A stretch of 64,000 bases of DNA, taken from the NCBI GenBank assembly GCA_019671005.1, contig CM033747.1, positions 22,471,188-22,535,187 of the forward strand, written 5' to 3'. A program made the position numbers and the translations under genes. The notes under the pieces are model-generated. The model was given only the letters and a program-made list of their open reading frames with translations, had not been told where the DNA came from and did not search any database. The DNA comes from Hibiscus mutabilis. Lineage: Eukaryota > Streptophyta > Magnoliopsida > Malvales > Malvaceae. Shown in pieces: positions 21,839 through 33,456 of this stretch (within the stretch, counting starts at the first letter, position 1; each line of letters begins with the position of its first letter).

Positions 21839-22889
21839 TGTTGGGCTCGAATTCCTTTAACTGTTTGTGTTGCCAAGTGGTGGAGAAGATGTGTTTTGGG
21901 TGATAGTTGTGGGAAGTAAAAGATAGAAAATTGACACGATGATTTTAGAGTGGTTCGTCTTTCTAACCAAAGCCTACATTCACTACCCTAGCTTCCCACT
22001 AAGGATTTCAACCAATTCACTAAGAATTCTTCCCCTTTTCTAGGCTTAGGAGGCAACCTTTTACAACCTAAACCTACTCACCAAGTCTAGCATCCAAAGC
22101 TCACAAACCAAGCTTTGGGAACACTCTTAAACAAGAGAATTAATAGGAAACTGGAATCCCTCTCTAAAGGTATGTGTTTGCACTCTAAAACACTCACCCA
22201 AATCCTAATACACTTGAGCATATAATGACAATGAAGCTCACAAGTATTGTCTATACAAAGAATTAAAATTTAAAGCTCTAAGACAATTTTGGCATCATAA
22301 TGTTGTTGACATGGAGATCATTAGTTGTTGCTGAAGCTTGAATGTCCCTTTTATACTCCCAATTGAGTTTCTAGCCGTTGGAGACCGTTGGGAATGAGTT
22401 GGAGCCGTTGGAGTCTATTTCCCACAATAAATGTAGTTTTGCAGCCTTCCGTATCGGTACAGGTACTAGCCGTTATGCCCATTCTGGATGCGCGTATTGG
22501 AACGCCTTGGACCGTATCGTACGGTTTATCAGTACGCTTTAGTCCGTTTCGGTACACCTTACAATTTAAAAGACCGTTGGGAAATAGCCGTTGGAGGTTG
22601 TTGAAACCAGGATAGGTACGCGTACAAGCGTATCGATACTGTTTTTGGTTCTAGAATTTTTCTTGTAGTAAAAACCCTTATCTGTATCGATACGAGGTGT
22701 AACCGTATCGGTACGGACGTGCTGAAAACATAAGTTTGGCTACTTTAAAACATTTAAAACACTTCCAAAACCTTGCAAAAACTTCTCAAACTTATTTTCA
22801 AGTTGTTTGGACTTAAAACTATTTTTGAAACCTTTTCAAATTAGTCCAAAACATTTTTCAATTATTATATTAAAACAAATATCCTAATA
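21839..22889 (-). repeat. 5' LTR of the gag-only element
   Basis: 1,051 bp, aligned end to end with 18,668-19,779. It lacks about 50 bp in the CGGTAC cluster. Its outer end reads CCTAATA instead of CCAAACA, so the canonical terminal TG (minus sense) has mutated, but the adjacent GGTTT duplication fixes the boundary. Confidence 0.85.
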
Positions 22890-22894
22890 GGTTT

Positions 22895-23854
22895 TAACCT
22901 ATAAACCCCAAATTTTAACCCTAAACTCAAAATTCTATCAACAACCCCTAAATTTTAACCTTATAATTAGGCACCTATTTGGCCCAAAATATAGTTCAGA
23001 CACCTATTTAGAAAAAAAGGGTATAGTTTGGGCAATTATTTACTTGTTAGGCTTTTATTTAATAATATACATCATATCCATTTTCCACATAAATTTAATT
23101 TACTTGTTTAAGTTCACAAATATTAGTATTTACATTTATTAGTATTTTTATAAGCTTAAAGGAGTTATTTTGTCACTGTAATAATTCTAAATCAACAATT
23201 TTACTTATCTTTTTTAATTGCATTAATTTAATTTTCGTGGTCTTCAAAATTTATAATTTTGCCCCTCTTTTTTAATTTCATTAATTTAATTCTTGAACTC
23301 GTAAATTATATTAATCTCGTTCTTTGCTTTTCATTGAATTATAGAACCGTTAAATTCTACGCATGTGATTGCTATTTGCTTTCGAAATAATCTTGTCCTC
23401 AAACTACATGAGCAAAATTACTCTTTACATATTTTTTATACTAAATAACTTATAATTTTCAAATCCCTATATTAAAGGTAATACTCGCTTTAAACTTACT
23501 GTCTCTAGAATATAACAACCAAATTAAGACTCAATTGATTCATATTTCTAAAATTTGAACATGTCAATGTCAGTAAAATTGATAAATAGTTATTTTTATT
23601 ATAAAATTTAAATTATTTTTAAATAGTCAACCATCTCTAAAGCAAGTGGTTGACACTTTCCATTGACATTTTTCTCTCTTCCTTGTATTGTGGGTTCGAA
23701 ACCTATTAGGAACAAATCTTCTTTCTCCTCTTTTAAGGTAAAAATTGTAAAAAAAAAGTACTTTTAAATATGCAAATTTGAGATAATTAGAGAAGAGAAA
23801 AGGCAGAGAAGTGAAAATTTATAAATTGTTTTACCGTAAGTTAAATTATTAATA
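22895..23854. other. AT-rich spacer with one B-box-like relic
   Basis: Mostly featureless. 23,630-23,760 (AGTGGTTGACA..., GGGTTCGAAACCTATTAGGAAC, then a run of A) has the layout of a short tRNA-derived SINE and resembles the pair at 7.5/8.6 kb in design but not closely in sequence. Confidence 0.3.
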
Positions 23855-24232
23855 TAAGGTTAAATTATGTGATTAGTACTTGTACTATGCATAAGTTTTA
23901 GATTTAGTCCATGTACTTTAATTTGGTCATTTTTAGTCCTAATTTTTTTAGAATTTGGAATTCCGATCCTGATTCAGACAATAGATGTGAAATTTATTAA
24001 ACTAAATTCTGTCATTAGTCTTGTATTATGCGTTAGTTGTAGATTTAATTCATGTTCTCCAATTTGATAATTTCAAGTCATATAATATAGTTACATTACC
24101 TCTTTCTTATTTGAGTCAATTGGAATTCTAAATTTTGAGAAGTATGGGAGCTAAAATTGATTGGATTAAAGTAAATGATTAAATCCACAACTTATGCACA
24201 GCATAGGTCCTAACCGAATGATTTGACCTTAA
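23855..24232. repeat. Foldback element, MITE-like
   Basis: The left end TAAGGTTAAATTATGTGATTA, followed by TATGCATAAGTTTTAGATTTA, pairs imperfectly with the right end TAAATCCACAACTTATGCACA...GAATGATTTGACCTTAA. Total about 378 bp with arms of roughly 75-90 bp. No coding capacity. Confidence 0.6.
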
Positions 24233-25201
24233 TTTAATCTTGTGAATATGTTTTGCACAACTCTTTCAATGTAAACCCTAAACCCTAAATTAAATATATA
24301 AATCATAAAATTAACAGTTATGTATATCAATATGTTTTAGTATATGTGTGTGTGTTTTAGATGTATTCGTAAAAATATGATTGATTGATTATCCTTTTCA
24401 AACATTGTATTATTTAATTTAGGTCACTAATTTTGAATGAGATTGTTTGAAGAGGGGAAAAAACAAAAGATTACGGAGGTCCCATCGGATTATAAATTTA
24501 ATAATTTGATAACAAAACTTCAATTCATAAATTAAGGCAACTTAATTTATTTAAAATAAATTTGATGCACGGGAAACTCATTTTAGTAAATAGCTCGCAT
24601 CAACCCAATTTTTGTCTTTAAGTTTTGATTTTACTCTATTTTTCAGCTTTAACGTTCTAAGGTGGTTGAATTAGAATAGGAGGCGGAATATGTCATTTTC
24701 ATTAGTTTTTAATGAAGTTTTTTTCTTCTAATGTTTTATTTTAGGTTGTCCAACAGGTTTTCTAATATTTCGTCCTACCTAATCTAGACCGATCCACATC
24801 GTACCTCTAATTTTGGTGAGTGAGTTTTCCAATAAAGATTTTTTGTAGACACAAAATCTTAATCATGATACCTACTTAAATAATATCAGGCTGCTTACTA
24901 CTTGGATCAATTCTTATCGTTAATATTTTAACTTTACACTTTTATTTTCTTTGATTGTAACAATGAAATTAATTTCGCATCGGACTGCTGAGAGGTAATT
25001 AATTTTGTTGAATTCTCGCCACATATACGCCTTTGAATTCGACTTGGTTGTAAGCAATTGTTTGGCACTGAACCCAACAAGTGGTATAAGTGGGAAAGGT
25101 ATGATGTTTTTAAAAAATTCGAGTTCAAATCGCTTTATCCGTAAAGTGTTTGTGCATTGTCAAAATGTTAAGAATATGTATGAGCAGATACTACATTGTA
25201 A
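24233..25201. other. Non-coding spacer
   Basis: AT-rich. I see no gene or bounded repeat. Confidence 0.35.
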
Positions 25202-25550
25202 TAAAAAATCAGCCCTTAAATTATGTTTTTTTAGTCTTTAAATTATTTTTTGGTCAAAACAAGTATCTGAACTATAGTTTCTGACCACTATAAGTACCTA
25301 AACTATTTTTTGGGCAAAAAACACCTAAACTACTTTTTGTTTGCTTTTAATCTCTAAACTATATTTAGGTTAAAACAAATACTTAAATCTTTGTTACATG
25401 TCAACGTCTAATTGGCTGAAATATTTTTTTTAACTTCGATAACAACCAGACTTAAAGTGGTATGAAATGATACTTTAAATACTTATTTTGACTAAAAATA
25501 GTTTAAAGACTAAAACAAACAAATAACATAATCTAGGGGTTGATTTTTTC
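25202..25550. repeat. Foldback element, MITE-like
   Basis: The left end AAAAAATCAGCCCTTAAATTATG is the near reverse complement of the right end CATAATCTAGGGGTTGATTTTTT. Inside, AAACTATTTTTTGGTCAAAAC pairs with TTTTGACTAAAAATAGTTT. It is related in vocabulary to the foldback at 352-735. Confidence 0.65.
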
Positions 25551-26459
25551 ATTTAAGCCTTTAATTAAAACCGATTAAGTTAAAAAAAGTATATCACATG
25601 TTTTTGTTCAATGCTGTTTTTATTTTATCTCTAATAATCTAATCCTTCAAATTAACTTTATTCCATATAAAAAATTAACATTTTATGCACTAATGGTTAG
25701 AATTTAAGTTTTAACATTTTAGGGAGTAGAGCGTAGGACTTAGAGTTTTAAATTTTAATTTTTAAAGTACACTTAAACATGTTTGTGAAGCATTTTTTTC
25801 ACGTATGGAATAATAAAAAAGTTGGATTCATAATATCTATAGTTAGAGAAAGAAAAAAAAGGGTTAAATCTTTGTGGTAAGTATGAGTGTGCTTAATTAA
25901 CTATAATCGTGAATCGATATAACCATTATATCTATAGGTTAATCAATTGAACCGTTAAGGCTAAACGATTTCGGTTAACTCAACCACTAAAAATGATGGT
26001 TAATGGTTAACCTATAGACTAATCGTTATTAAATTATTTATAACTTATTTTTTAGGATAATTTGTTAAAATTTCATTACCCAAAGAAGCAAAATCTACTA
26101 CAAAGTAACAAGGGCATCTACAAAAAATATGCTCTAATCGAACCCTATATTGTATTATTGTACAATAAGAAGAAAATAACATATATTTTGTTTATAAAAT
26201 TGACTACGTTAATTTTAAAGTCAATTATTTAAGTTACGATTCAATAATCATTATAACAGTTAACTAACTATTTAAGTTAAATATTACAATTAACCTACCG
26301 TAAACAATCATGTGATAAGGGAATGAAAATACGTTGGGATGTAATTAAAAGATAGTACCAACAACCTTACTTTGATTGGATTAGTAGTGGAGTTTTTGTA
26401 ATTTATATTTAATACTATCAACAACCTTATTTATTACTATCCAATCAAGCAATCTTTTT
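25551..26459. other. Non-coding spacer with hAT-like GGTTAA words
   Basis: 25,915-26,030 is rich in GGTTAA/TTAACC words that partly pair with each other, and 26,210-26,300 continues the theme. This could be a decayed terminal-inverted-repeat transposon, but no ends can be fixed. Confidence 0.25.
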
Positions 26460-26880
26460 GAACAATGACATCTGAATTTTATTAATCACCATAAAAGGTA
26501 ATACAATACAATACATCAAAAAGAGAAAAAAAAGGGACAAGCCCACTAAAAGTATCTTATGATGGTGCAAAAAAAAAACAGATACTTCCATCGAGATTAA
26601 CATATCAAAATTCATAAACCTTCATGAATCTCCTTGTCTCTATCCAAACGAGACGCTTTACGGGGTAAAAAAGAGTGGTAAGCGAACCAAGCTATTAGGC
26701 AGATTGTTCTACTACTCAGGTCTGATTACATCAACAATCAACCATCAACCAAGTGGGGATCTATCTTTCAAAGACCACCAACAGAACCATAATCAAAGAT
26801 TAGCGCCGTGAAGATCTCTGTACGAGCACCAACCGACCGTTAAGGTATGCTAAAATCATACCACAATGACGGATAAAACA
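26460..26880 (-). repeat. Possible LINE or processed-transcript 3' fragment
   Basis: In minus sense the segment is fairly balanced in composition and ends ATTACCTTTTATGGTGATTAATAAAATTCAG, with an AATAAA just before the end, suggesting a transcript tail. No open frame or domain is recognisable. Confidence 0.25.
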
Positions 26881-27109
26881 ACCATAAAAAATAGAAAAAA
26901 AGTATCACAATGACAGAAGAAATGCGTGCCACAAAGACAAAAATTTTTAAAAATAAAAACTCGATAATCAATAATCAATACTAAAATTAATTACCGATCA
27001 CCGACAAAAAAAAGAAAAATGACGGCCCAATCAAGCAATTCTTTAACATACAACAAAAACCATGTGCCACAACGAAAAATAAATAAAATTATAAAAACAA
27101 AACAGCGAT

Positions 27110-27235
27110 CAAATTGGGCACCGGCCGGCGGGCTGGCTATAACCGCGTGGCTCTACCCTTCCTTCCGGAAGCTTCGGCGCAAAATCCGAGGAGTGGTGGG
27201 AATTAAAGAGGGGTAACGTGCCACGTGTATGGATC
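27110..27235. promoter_or_regulatory. GC-rich island with a G-box
   Basis: A block of about 125 bp that is clearly GC-richer than its surroundings (GGCACCGGCCGGCGGGCTGG, CCTTCCGGAAGCTTCGGCGC), ending in GTGCCACGTGTATGG with a CACGTG G-box at 27,221-27,226. The short frame across it (to 27,216) has no family resemblance. It could be a relic of a promoter or first exon. No adjacent gene is visible. Confidence 0.3.
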
Positions 27236-27284
27236 AAAAGTATTTTATTTGATTTTTGTGAATAAGGACATTGGATTTGCATTT

Positions 27285-27762
27285 TATTTAATTCGGTCGG
27301 GTTCAGATTAGATTTTTTTATAAAATTAGGTTTGGATTAGATTGAGTTTTTATTAAGAGTTAAGTTGAGTTGTGTCGAATTTAGGGTAAAAATATCCGAC
27401 CGAAATTAATTATGTACTTTTCTCTTAAATTTTCGGAGATATTTATAATAATCACCCTCTTTATATATACATTTTTTATAATTATGTCTTTAAAATTAAT
27501 TTTTTATTTATAATTTAATCCTTAAAATTATTATTTTTATAATTAAGTTTCCTAAAATTATTTTTTTATAATTAGGTCCCTAAAATTATTTTTTTTCTAT
27601 AAGTTGGGTCGGGTTAGGGTTGTTTAGAGTATTTATTTTTGAGTTAGGTCAGATCGAGTTTTTAAAAAAAATATGTTCGAGTTGAATTAAGTTCGTATTT
27701 AGTATATTTATTTTCGGGTCAGGTTCGGATGAGCCAAAACTTAACCCGTGCCCATCCCTAAT
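27285..27762. repeat. Degenerate hAT-like non-autonomous element
   Basis: Filled with TCGGGTTNGG/GGTTCGGAT words. The right end reads AACCCGTGCCCATCCCTA, the reverse complement of the TAGGGATGGGCACGGGTT ends common in plant hAT-like MITEs. The left end is too decayed to place. Confidence 0.35.
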
Positions 27763-27872
27763 ATATGGTCCATACAACTTTAACTTTTGCCCCTTTTGGA
27801 GAAGGATAGTTTAGCAGACGTCAAATGCTATAGTATAAACTAGAAAGCAACACATTTCCTATGAAATGGTGA

Positions 27873-28496
27873 AATTAGTTAGGGTAAATTGCCTTTTTAG
27901 TATCCGTTTAGACCCGTAATTCTATTTTAGTATTTCAACTATTTTTAATAAAATAATATTTAATATCACGTTTTGTTTTTATTTTAATATATCCGTCGTC
28001 TAAAAATAATGGAAATAATGATATGACTTGGTTTAATATAACAGTTTTAATCAAAAACCCACACAACCTATCAATTTAATCTAAAATCCTATCAATTTAA
28101 ATATCATTTTAAATTTTTAGATTAAAACTGTAAATTTCTTATTTTTTTTATTCTTCCCCTCAACTCTTCCTAATCACTACTCAACTATTTCTGCTTTTCT
28201 AATCTCCGTCTCCGTAACCAAAATTGTATTTGGTCCATAAATTATTTCCTATTTTCCTTTTCGATGACCCATTTCCTTTCCCAATAGTTAAGCACCCCAT
28301 AGCGGTATAAGCAGCTAACACGCCAGACACGGTAAACTAAGTCACATTATTATTTTTTTAATTTTAAACGGCGGATGTATTAAAATATAAATAAAACATA
28401 ACGTTAATATTATTTTGCTAAAAATATTAATTACAGTATCAAAATAGAAATACAAACATATGTAAAGTGCTAAATAAATAGTTTACCCAACTAATT
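27873..28496. repeat. Foldback element with long arms
   Basis: The left end AATTAGTTAGGGTAAA pairs with the right end TTTACCCAACTAATT. The arms extend about 170 bp inward (AAAATAATATTTAATATCACG with CGTTAATATTATTTT; CGTCGTCTAAAAATAA with TTTTAAACGGCGG). The middle carries no open frame. Confidence 0.65.
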
Positions 28497-28556
28497 AGTG
28501 ACATCATCGAAATTGAAACACCCTCGTCCAATCATACACAAGGAGGCGTGACTGAC

Positions 28557-29304
28557 TAGAGGTGGTAATCGGGTCATTTGGGTCGGTTTCAATTCGGGTT
28601 ATTTTGGTTTGGATTATTTTTAGAATCATGTCAACCTTTTAATTTTTCGGTCAATTCGTTTTGAGTTTGGTTATGATTCACAAAGACTTCATTGATGTAA
28701 AGATTGTGTCAGTGGATGATATATAAGATTGTGTCAATTCAGTTTGAGTTGGGTCAATTTCGTTTTTCTAAGGTTTATGTCTTAGGATTTAGGGTTTAGT
28801 GTTAACGATTTATGGTTTAGTTTAAGATAATTGGTTTATGAGATTAATTATGATTCCTTAAGGTTTATAATTTATGGTTTAATATTAACAGTTTATGGTT
28901 TAGTTTATGGTTATTGGTTTATGAGATTAATTCTGATTTCTTAATGTTTATGGTTTAGTTTAGTTTATGGTTTATAAGATTAATTTTGATTCCTATTGGT
29001 TTAGTATCAATGGTTTATGGTTTAGTTTATGGTTATTTGTTTATGAGATTAATCATGATTTCTTAAGGTTTTGGGTTTTGAGTTTAGTATAAAATAGTTT
29101 ATGATTTAGTTTAGGGTTATTGGTTTATGAGATTAATTCTTATTCAATTTGTTAATTTATGCATTTGAATTTGATTAAATATTTAAATAAAAGCTTCATG
29201 TGTACAATTGAACTAAATTAAAGTTTCAACTTTCATGTGTACAATTACATGTTTGCATCCAAATAAAAATTTTGTGTATAATTATATTAAATCAAAGTTT
29301 ATAT

Positions 29305-29337
<33 letters not shown>

Positions 29338-30880
29338 TGAATTGAATTAACTTATTAAACTTATAATCTAATTGAGCTAAAATAAAATCTAGAAGCATAA
29401 ATCATGAACATGATTAAAAGAATTTTAAAATAAATGTAAAATTTTAATTAAATTAATCTAAATTGAGACTTAATTGAATTAAATTAAAACTTAAAAGAAA
29501 ATTCAAAACTTAAATAAAAAAATGTAAAGTCTTGAAGGGCTAAATAATTAATTGCCCTAACCAAAAACTAAAAGATAACATGGGTTCGTTTTAATTAAAA
29601 AAGGGGAAACAATTGGTAAAAAAAAAAAAAAAAGATAAAATTTTGGAGGAAAATAAGACGCTCATTTTTAGGTTAGGGGTTAATTACCTTTTAGGTAATG
29701 CTGCGTTTAAAATGTTGCATTTTAGTTCTAATATTCATTTTTATGTTTTAGTTTAATTCAATTTAGTCACAAGTATGAAGTATTCCCAAGATTTGGACTT
29801 CGAATATAGCAATCCACTCCCCACGGTGATATTTAGTCCCTAAAATTTACTTTTAGTTGAAATTGACCTCTATTTATTTCTAATTTTTATAATTTAGTCT
29901 AATAATTTTAATATACTGATATTTTGTTTATTTTAGTTCCTAAGATTTAATTTTTAGCCAAAATTGGCTCTTATTTATTTCTACGGTAAAATTGTGCAAT
30001 TGTTCAATGGACTATCAACTTTCTCCACTTCCAAATTATCAAATTAGTCCCTAATTTCGATTTTATGCTATATTTTATGGTAAAATTGTGAAATTGGTCA
30101 CTGGACTCTCAAATTTCTCCACTTTCAAATTGTCAAATTGATCCCTAATTTTGGCTTTAAGCCATATTTTATGGTAAAATTGTGAAAATGGTCCCTAATT
30201 TTGGTTTATGGTTTAGGATTTAGGCCTTAGTGTTAATGGTTTAGGGCTTATGTTGTAGTTTAGGGTTATTGGTTTATGAGATTAATTTTTATGGCTTAAG
30301 GTTTATGGTTTAGGATTTTTAGGGCTTAGTGTTAATGGTTTAGGGTGTAGTTTAGGATGAAGTTAATATCAAATATTGGGAGGAAAAAGAGTCTATTAAA
30401 CTTTTAAATTTAAAAATTAGTTGGAACAAAAACCTTATTTTATTAATATTTAGACTTAAAATGGAAAAATTGTTATTATACTATAATTTTGAGAAGAGCA
30501 ACGGTCTCTCCCATAGTATAATACAAAAGATAATAAAACATAGTACATCATTTTACTATTTATCATATTGTTAAAAATAGATAACAGTAAAAATAAATTA
30601 TTCATTTACTTTACCTTAATTATCGGGTTAGCGTTCGGTTCGGGTAGCCTTCGGTTCGAGTGAAATAGGTTCGGGTTTATTCGGTTCGGTTGAAAATCGG
30701 TTTGGGTCTATTTCGAATCAATTTTTTTTGGATCGGTTTAGGTTCAGTTCGATTTATTTCAGGTTTTGAATCTTCATATTCGGGTCAATATCATGTCTCA
30801 GTTCTGATAAATCGATTCGGGTCTCAGATCAAGTTTTGAATTGGTTCGAATTTTAGAGTCTATTATTCTTGACAATTTTA
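28557..30880. repeat. Repeat field bounded by GGTTCGGGT-type tracts
   Basis: Opens AGAGGTGGTAATCGGGTC, a hAT-like terminus. 28,780-29,145 is a degenerate tandem series built on GGTTTATGGTTTAG and TTATGAGATTAATTCTGATT (unit roughly 85-100 bp, about four copies), with a relative at 30,205-30,355. A (TAA)n microsatellite lies at 29,305-29,337. 30,620-30,860 is another CGGTTCGGGT-rich tract. 29,640-30,200 has AAATTGTSAAATTGGTCACT words like those in the long LTRs. No gene is visible. Confidence 0.4.
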
Positions 30881-30886
30881 TTTGAA

Positions 30887-31218
30887 TAATACCTCCATCT
30901 TATAACTTAGGTGACAATGACATATTGCTAAATGTCACTCATTGTTTGTAATATTAGAAATGTTATAATATTTATTATTAACGTTACATGAACCTACATG
31001 GTCACACCCATGGTTGAAATGAGCATATATTAAACGGATTATATATGGACAAATTTGTTGTACACAAATTTAGTTAAATTAATATATATTTGATATATAT
31101 AATTTAACTATTGGATAAATATTAAAAAAATTATTTTAATTATGATTCTTTTAATATATAAATAATATAATTTGATTTAAATCAATATATATTGAAATCT
31201 TAATTAAGTTGAATTGAG

Positions 31219-31258
<40 letters not shown>

Positions 31259-31772
31259 ATATTATATATATTGAAATCCTAACTAATTAAGTTAAATTGA
31301 AATTATATATTATATATATATCGAAATCCTAATTAAGTTGAATTGAGATTATATATATTTAATATATATTGAAATCTTAATTAAAGATAAATTAGAATTA
31401 TATTTATTAATATATATATTGAAATCCTAATATGAGTTGAATTAGGATTACAAAGTCTATATAAAAGCATGAGAGATCTAGCAGTAATTAATATTTTTTT
31501 GAAAAATTCTCTAAATAGTTTAGAGAGTTTTATATGCTCGTTTCAATTGGGTGAACTAAGTAGAAGTAGGAGCGTTATCGTTGCAGCTTAGAAATCGACA
31601 TCGTAAAATCATGATTGAATATCTATTTTCTCCAAATTTATAATTCTAGATTTTAAACAGGTAGTTCTTTACTGTTTTCACCCCGATTCGTTCCTCGTAC
31701 ATGGATCTCTGGTAGTGATCATAAATTTTTTTTCCGCTGCGCCATAGAGTGTACGGCGTGACCCAACACAAA
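30887..31772 (+). repeat. Truncated copia LTR, same family as 55,266-56,775
   Basis: ATAACTTAGGTGACAATGACA, TGCTAAATGTCACTCATTG and the downstream ACCTACATGGTCACACCC match the reverse complement of 55,850-55,985. The end TTTCCGCTGCGCCATAGAGTG matches that of 55,266-55,320. The outer ~700 bp of the LTR (TGTTAGAGTATGCCC start) is missing. Inside, AT-rich subrepeats (GAAATCCTAATTAAGTTGAA, followed by TA runs) have expanded, including (TA)n at 31,220-31,256. No internal retrotransposon sequence is attached. Confidence 0.75.
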
Positions 31773-33456
31773 ATCTTATAACATTAAATCTTTAGTTTCA
31801 TTGCTTTGTATTTTATGGCATTAAAGCTTGTTTTCTCTATTGAATATCTTGACATAAAAATCATTAGCTCCAAAGATCTCATGAAAGACATTGTAAATAC
31901 AAAATTTCAAAGCATAACAATAATTGCATTAATTGTATGTACGGTGAAAAACATGTTAAAGATGCTTAACAAACATTTCATGCCATGAATGTAGCCATCA
32001 AAGTGCTTTATGTGAGTCTTATGCATATGTTCATAAACAAATACATTTAGATACATAAGAAACAAAGTTCAGGATGACATTATGATATCCAAATGCATAA
32101 ACTACACTTACTTAATACCCCTTGGTTATTGCTTCATGAACTGACATCTCTTCAAATACGACTTGATTTGACATTAAAATTAATACAAATTCATAAAATT
32201 ATACCAATTTAGTATATACTAACCATTCTAATATACCTTAATATTCGGCTAAACTCTTTACATTATCCTTTTACTTCAAAAATCGAGATAAATTGCTAGT
32301 CTAATTTAATATTACCATAATTCGACCATGTTTCTTGATCAAACTCAAATTTTAACCATTTTCTAATAGCTTTTTAACTTCAATTCAATAGCACAAATTC
32401 ATTACTGTTTGTTATTCACTTCCCAAAGTCACTCGGCAATTTCTAGCATCTATCCTTGCCTTCCTTATATTTCTATTTAAGAGTCCAGCAAACCACCCTT
32501 TTTAATTCCCCTGTTTTGAACAGGACATAATCACCATGTACACAATCTAAAAATTGGTTTTTATAATTTCATATTGAGACCGTTCTCTTATACTTAGTAC
32601 TTAGATTCCATATAAATAAATAAATTTCTCTTAATCAATTTCATTACTTTAATTCTTAATCATTATCCTACAGCTTAACATGACATATAATTCAACCTGA
32701 TTCTAACTAAGCTAGCATCTCACAACTACTAACTTCAATATATAAATGATAGAAGGGAATACTTACCCAATTGGTGTTAGCAGAATTTCAAGAGAAATTC
32801 TTACTTAAAACTTAAACTTTTCCTAAGAGATTTCGGGCTCCCTATCTCCCTGCAATGGAAACATCCAAAGGTTGAAGTTGAATCAAGACTTTCTCTTTCC
32901 ATTAGCCAGAAACATATAATCCCTTGCTCAGTCATCTCTTACTTTTACACAAAATTGGATAGTTGTTTACCCAAGGATAAGCCACGTAGTGATTGGTGAT
33001 AAATCACTAATTCTTTTGGGTTAAAATCACATACTTAGTCCTTCAATTACCTTTCCTTTCCATGAAAAAATCTTGTGGCTTAATTAGCCACAGTCCTTGA
33101 TCTTTTCCCTTATTGATACTCTAGCCTCTTAACTTTACTTCCTTATAATTTAAACATATTTTTAATTCTCACATTAGTCACTGAGTGGTCTAAGTACACA
33201 CTTAGCCATTCCATTCTCTAATATCTTACACTTATGACTCAAAACTTCACATCTTTACCATTTAGCCCCGGGGCTTCCTATTTCATAACTTTACAATTTA
33301 GTCCCAATTCTTTAAACTTTCAAATTAACCTTGAAACTTTAAAATCAATAAAATTAATCCATTTTAATCATTTTATTTCCTTTACTTAAATTGCCAGAAA
33401 TAAATTTTGATCATCAGAAGTCAAAATTCGACTAGATTGATTTTCGAGGTGTTACA
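31773..33456 (-). repeat. Truncated gypsy LTR (Tekay/Del-like)
   Basis: In minus sense it starts TGTAACACCTCGAAAATCAA at 33,456 and runs through words usual in such LTRs (GGACTAAATTGTAAAG, CACTCAGTGACTAATG). The 5 bases after it (TAGAT, 33,457-33,461) would be one target-duplication copy. The far end and the second copy are not found, so it is truncated or abuts the copia LTR fragment. Confidence 0.55.

Larger units (their letters stand above)
18668..22889 (-). mobile_element. Non-autonomous LTR retrotransposon (gag only), complete with target duplication
   Basis: Two direct LTRs (18,668-19,779 and 21,839-22,889) enclose a 2.06-kb interior. Target duplication GGTTT (18,663-18,667 and 22,890-22,894) is perfect. 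In minus sense the order is 5' LTR, primer site TTGGTATCAGAGC complementary to initiator tRNA-Met, decayed gag, polypurine tract AAAAAGGGGAAA, 3' LTR. No protease, integrase, RT or RNase H is present, so movement would have depended on enzymes from another element. The LTRs are highly similar but differ by scattered substitutions and a ~50-bp gap, so the insertion is not brand new. Confidence 0.85.

Noticed and set aside
27019..27216. 65-codon frame over the GC-rich island as a gene
   Set aside because: No family resemblance, an unsupported start and a single short frame. It was recorded only as a possible regulatory relic.
28780..30355. Interstitial telomere repeats
   Set aside because: The words are GGTTTATGG and GGTTTAGG variants with long irregular units, not runs of TTTAGGG.
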